From the IMG/VR virus record IMGVR_UViG_3300025135_000020, positions 1 to 25,703 of that record: a DNA stretch of 25,703 bases. The stretch is one strand, 5' to 3'. The notes under the pieces were generated by a model. It had not been told where the DNA came from and searched no databases. It saw nothing but the letters and a program-made list of their open reading frames with translations. A program made the translations under genes and the position numbers. Each line of letters begins with the position of its first letter. Positions within the stretch are counted from its first letter, which is position 1. The stretch is from a virus. This document shows positions 23,795 to 25,703 of the stretch, one piece after another.

Positions 23795-24169
23795 TCAACC
23801 CCCCCGAAAGGTGCCAAGTCCCATACATCCCTTTCCTTTCCTGTTCTTTCCTTCCTGCCTTGTGCGCTAGGAAGGAACAGGGACAAGGCAACCCCTCAAG
23901 GAATAGCAACCCTTGAGGAGTTGCCTTGGTTCCGTATACGTCAAGCTTTATATCACTTTGTTTGTTTGCGAGAACAAACAAGGAAAGTGCCCAAAGGGCA
24001 GAAACAACCCCTAGCAAGGAATTCTGCTTGAATAAGAAAGTGACAACCGACGAAAACAAGGAACAAGATACATTAAAGGACATTCCATCCGATAGGGGAA
24101 TTTGATAGGATAGATAAGGTAAAGCATACGAAACAATAAAGGTTGTCGTATGTTTTGGGCTTTGTTTAG

Positions 24170-24252
24170 GGGTTGCAAGGTGCCAGGTTGTATACTGGAA
24201 CCTTGCAACCCTTGAAAGTTTAAGGATTATGCTTTGAATTTTCAAGGGTTGC
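24170..24252 (+). promoter_or_regulatory. Two mutually exclusive hairpins before the 53-aa gene
   Basis: GGGTTGCAAGG (24170-24180) can pair perfectly with CCTTGCAACCC (24201-24211). Alternatively, 24205-24225 pairs with 24232-24252 in a 21-bp stem (13 perfect outer pairs, then three G-U among the inner ones; loop ATTATG). The shared GCAACCC (24205-24211) cannot do both. The second stem ends 33 bases before the ATG at 24286. No U-run follows either stem. The layout is like a switch or attenuator. Confidence 0.5.
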
Positions 24253-24285
24253 AATGAGGCAATCAATAAACAAAAGGAAGGATAT

Positions 24286-24447
24286 ATGAACAAGAAACAG
24301 CTTGAAAAACACATTGCACAAGAAATTGAGAGTATATTACGAATTATGTCTAATTGTAAACAAGAAACAGAACAAGGAAAAGCGGATTATCATTATTATC
24401 AAGGGCAATATCATGCTTTATTGGATATATCAAGGCATATAAAGTAA
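24286..24447 (+). CDS. Small protein of unknown function, 53 aa
   Basis: ATG at 24286 follows AAGGAAGGA, and the frame runs 53 codons to TAA at 24447. The protein begins MNKKQLEKHIAQEIESILRI and ends QYHALLDISRHIK. It is probably one or two helices, with Tyr and His in the middle (ADYHYYQGQYH). It has no signal peptide or membrane segment. It is followed 12 bp on by a strong intrinsic terminator, so it is the last gene of a transcript that may include the structured RNA. Codons are AT-rich, unlike the genes to its right. Function is not recognised. Confidence 0.7.
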   Translation: MNKKQLEKHIAQEIESILRIMSNCKQETEQGKADYHYYQGQYHALLDISRHIK

Positions 24448-24459
24448 GGTTATATCTTG

Positions 24460-24490
24460 AAAGGCGGGGCTATTTTTCCCCGCCTTTTAT
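24460..24490 (+). terminator. Intrinsic terminator after the 53-aa gene
   Basis: AAAGGCGGGG (24460-24469), an 8-base loop (CTATTTTT) and CCCCGCCTTT (24478-24487) form a 10-bp GC-rich stem that runs straight into a short T-run (CCTTTTAT). It is a classic rho-independent terminator for the rightward transcript. As A-rich sequence precedes the stem, weak action on leftward transcription is possible. Confidence 0.85.
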
Positions 24491-24536
24491 ATAGATGCAA
24501 TCTTGCATCCAACCCGCAACCCTATTGGAGGGAATT

Positions 24537-25085
24537 ATGTCTACATTTACGATGGACCAGGTAGTGGCAATGCCGGAAGAATCCATGAATAACCTAAGCA
24601 AAGCAGAATTGACAGGTATCTTGGGAGAATTGTTTGAATATCCTTCCGAGGATACGGAAGGCCCAGCACGCATGTTGCGCCGGATGCTCCGTGCAGAAAT
24701 AGGTGCCGAGGTTGCGAACCGGGCCCGGGTTGTGGCCGAGAATCGGAAGACCCGTGGCGCTGGGAAAGTGAAGGATTCCGGTCCTTTGTATACGCGACGG
24801 GCAAAGTCCATCCGTCGCGTCCTGGGCACGGACAAAACCCGCTGGGATATGGACAACCCCCCAGTATTAAACGAAAAGGGGGGAGTTGGGGCGGAGTTTG
24901 CCGACAATCTTACAGACATTGATCTAGAGACTCTCATATCAGAATTATCCTTTTGCCCAGAGGAATTTGAAGCCCGTTGGAGGTATGATAGGATTACTTC
25001 GGTACTGGGTGCCCTGTACAGGGCCGAATTGCTAGATGGAGACTTTGCCGCCCTTTTGGAAGGGTTGGCTGGGGAACTCCAGTAA
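24537..25085 (+). CDS. Unknown acidic/helical protein, 182 aa
   Basis: I place the start at 24537 (MSTFTMDQVVAMPEESM), four bases after TTGGAGGG; an in-frame ATG at 24495 lies within a small hairpin and has no SD. The protein is helical and charged: an acidic N-terminus, then LSKAELTGILGELFEYPSED and a basic middle (RMLRRMLRAEIGAEVANRARVVAENRKTRG, then TRRAKSIRRVLG). The C-terminus is acidic and Leu-rich (DIDLETLISELSFCPEEFEARW, ALYRAELLDGDFAALLEGL). There is no recognised domain. A basic middle between acidic ends could suit nucleic-acid or protein binding. The gene is clearly GC-richer than the structural operon. Its leader has ATGCA...TGCAT and GCAACC before the SD. Confidence 0.7.
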   Translation: MSTFTMDQVVAMPEESMNNLSKAELTGILGELFEYPSEDTEGPARMLRRMLRAEIGAEVANRARVVAENRKTRGAGKVKDSGPLYTRRAKSIRRVLGTDKTRWDMDNPPVLNEKGGVGAEFADNLTDIDLETLISELSFCPEEFEARWRYDRITSVLGALYRAELLDGDFAALLEGLAGELQ

Positions 25086-25094
25086 TTGATTATT

Positions 25095-25185
25095 GGATAC
25101 TGGGCCTGGGGATTCCTGGGCCAAGTATCCATCCATGGATGCAATTATATTGGGTACATGGATGGATGCTTTTCTGCATCCTTTT
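25095..25185 (+). other. Intergenic hairpins between the 182-aa and 63-aa genes
   Basis: From 25095 to 25130 a near-perfect stem (GGATACT...AGTATCC with GGCC/GGCC inside, one mismatch, GATT loop) holds about 15 pairs. CATCCATGGATG (25130-25141) is a perfect 12-bp palindrome. GGATGC-TTTTCT-GCATCC (25164-25181) followed by TTTT looks like a short terminator. Each is stable, and together they nearly fill the gap. Confidence 0.6.
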
Positions 25186-25222
25186 CCTGACAATCCTATA
25201 ACCATATTCTGGAGGTACTGTT

Positions 25223-25414
25223 ATGCGAACTGTAACCGATTATTCTGTAATTGGCATTGCTAGGAATTCCAAAATTTCTGTAGGACGATCTCCGGACCCG
25301 AAGCCTGCTATCGGGAACTCCGTTCCCGTAATCCGTATTCCCAGGGGGGCGTGCCCTGGAGATGTAAAGCGCCTGGCATGGACAAGGTTTGGGGAGGGCG
25401 CATGGCGTGCATAG
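25223..25414 (+). CDS. Small basic protein of unknown function, 63 aa
   Basis: ATG at 25223 follows CTGGAGG by seven bases; the frame ends at TAG (25412-25414). The protein is MRTVTDYSVIGIARN... to ...TRFGEGAWRA, with a Pro-rich middle (SPDPKPAIGNSVPVIRIPRG). No domain is recognised. Two perfect palindromes lie in the coding sequence: GGGAAC-TCC-GTTCCC (25313-25327) and CCAGGG...CCCTGG (25341-25359). The strong SD supports translation, but the gene is short and RNA structure may be what is selected. Confidence 0.5.
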   Translation: MRTVTDYSVIGIARNSKISVGRSPDPKPAIGNSVPVIRIPRGACPGDVKRLAWTRFGEGAWRA

Positions 25415-25481
25415 TAAAGTTTTGGAACGAAACCATAGGGAATGTCTGCGGATATTCCCTGCAACCAAATTGGAGGATATT

Positions 25482-25634
25482 ATGCGACATCCAACTATTA
25501 TAGACATGATTCGACACCACCTGAACCCTCTCCACATCCGCTGCCGGATGATGGGGATGGGTTTTTCCCGGGACGTATGTCTCCGGGTTTGTTCTTGGTA
25601 TGAACGCCGGGTATATCGCCCGGTACTGGGATAG
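25482..25634 (+). CDS. Small basic, Cys-containing protein, 50 aa
   Basis: I place the start at 25482 (MRHPTIIDMIRHHLNPLH), six bases after TTGGAGGA; an in-frame ATG upstream at 25389 has no SD and overlaps the previous gene. The protein is Arg/His-rich, with Cys at about positions 20, 33 and 37 (IRCRM, DVCLRVCSW), and ends YERRVYRPVLG. It is not recognised. The leader contains AGGGAAT...ATTCCCT (a 7-bp hairpin) and GCAACC just before the SD. CATCCG-CTGC-CGGATG (25535-25550) is a further hairpin inside the gene. Confidence 0.5.
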   Translation: MRHPTIIDMIRHHLNPLHIRCRMMGMGFSRDVCLRVCSWYERRVYRPVLG

Positions 25635-25656
25635 TTCCTGACCCGGTACAATTGCG

Positions 25657-25694
25657 CCAGGATGCCGCTATACTTCGGTATGGGCGTATTCTGG
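25657..25694 (+). other. Long hairpin with cUUCGg tetraloop at the right edge
   Basis: CCAGGAT/ATTCTGG, GCC/GGC and TATAC/GTATG stack with two small bulges into a hairpin closed by C-TTCG-G (25673-25678), a highly stable RNA tetraloop. The 69 bases after the last gene hold nothing else that I can call; the window ends 9 bases after the hairpin. Confidence 0.5.
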
Positions 25695-25703
25695 CTGATC
25701 CGC

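Larger units (their letters stand above)
23450..24260 (+). ncRNA. Candidate large structured RNA (class unidentified)
   Basis: About 0.8 kb with no convincing long gene but many strong helices. Examples: 8 bp with TTGG loop (23506-23525); TGCCTC-GAAA-GAGGCA (23541-23556); 7 bp (23565-23587); perfect 11 bp GGGGTTGCGCA/TGCGCAACCCC (23679-23716); 13 bp with a bulge (23840-23881); 17 bp with one mismatch (23884-23928); 6+7 bp with an internal loop (23954-23989); 7 bp (24125-24152); 11 bp (24170-24211); and 21 bp with three G-U (24205-24252). Loop-loop complementarity is present. Size, density and location in a phage recall GOLLD or ROOL, but I cannot match either. Plus strand is assumed because rightward genes and a rightward terminator (24460) follow. 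The promoter is not clear: TATATA at 23479 is one weak -10. A long regulatory leader is the alternative. Edges are approximate. Confidence 0.5.

Noticed and set aside
23768-23795. tRNA T-loop-like GTTCGAAT
   Set aside because: The flanking five bases do not pair as a T-stem, and no acceptor, D or anticodon arms are found around it.
23740-24016. RNase P-like signatures (GGAGGAAAG and GGCAGAAAC)
   Set aside because: The conserved AGUCCGGGCU continuation and the rest of the P4 partner strand are missing, so the match is superficial.
23772-24314. 180-aa leftward open frame across the structured region
   Set aside because: No SD and no gene-like neighbours; it runs antisense through perfect inverted repeats and overlaps the start of the 53-aa gene. 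Its composition (hydrophobic, Ser/Leu-rich) is that of a chance frame.
1-25703. CRISPR arrays, insertion sequences, integrase or tRNA genes
   Set aside because: I found no regularly spaced repeats, transposase motifs, recombinase or cloverleaf in the window.

Overview
This window is the morphogenesis region of a tailed double-stranded DNA phage (or prophage), followed by an unusual regulatory and RNA-rich segment. The long tape measure protein and the absence of any visible contractile sheath suggest a siphovirus-like particle. Genes use strong Shine-Dalgarno sites (AGGAGG type), all three standard stop codons and sigma70-like promoters, so the host is an ordinary SD-using bacterium. I cannot name it.

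Layout, read leftward because the long operon is on the minus strand. From 23183 down to 1 the order is: a small beta-rich protein; a probable small terminase; the large terminase; portal; a prohead protease fused to a scaffold, with a nested scaffold start; two probable decoration/head proteins; a lambda gpE-type major capsid protein; a small Lys-rich protein; tail tube A; a terminator and a new promoter; tail tube B (a paralogue of A); a G/GT-type tail assembly chaperone pair with a canonical -1 slippery heptamer; a head-tail adaptor; a neck/head-closure-like protein; an HK97 gp10-like protein; a small unknown; a tail-terminator-like protein; a Com-like zinc finger; a second chaperone paralogue; a 2455-aa tape measure; a lambda gpM-like tail tip protein; and a carbohydrate-binding tail protein cut by the left edge. 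Together these genes package DNA, build and mature the head, close it, and build the tail.

From 23184 to 24285 there is about 1.1 kb without a convincing conventional gene. It starts with a promoter for the leftward operon and a 193-base stretch that has no G on the plus strand (no C in the leftward mRNA). Next come two direct repeats 111 bp apart. After these lies a dense field of strong hairpins (one capped by a GAAA tetraloop, two loops able to kiss, two mutually exclusive long hairpins) with a tiny leader ORF embedded. I read it as a candidate large structured RNA and/or long regulatory leader of the size and style of the phage GOLLD/ROOL 'ornate' RNAs, but of unidentified class.

From 24286 to the right end there are four small rightward genes of unknown function. 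Three of them are more GC-rich than the structural operon. They have strong SD sites, and two share a GCAACC...TTGGAGG leader. Palindromes are abundant between and inside them. The main points for a second look are the structured RNA region, the C-less leader, and the doubled tail tube and doubled tail chaperone genes.
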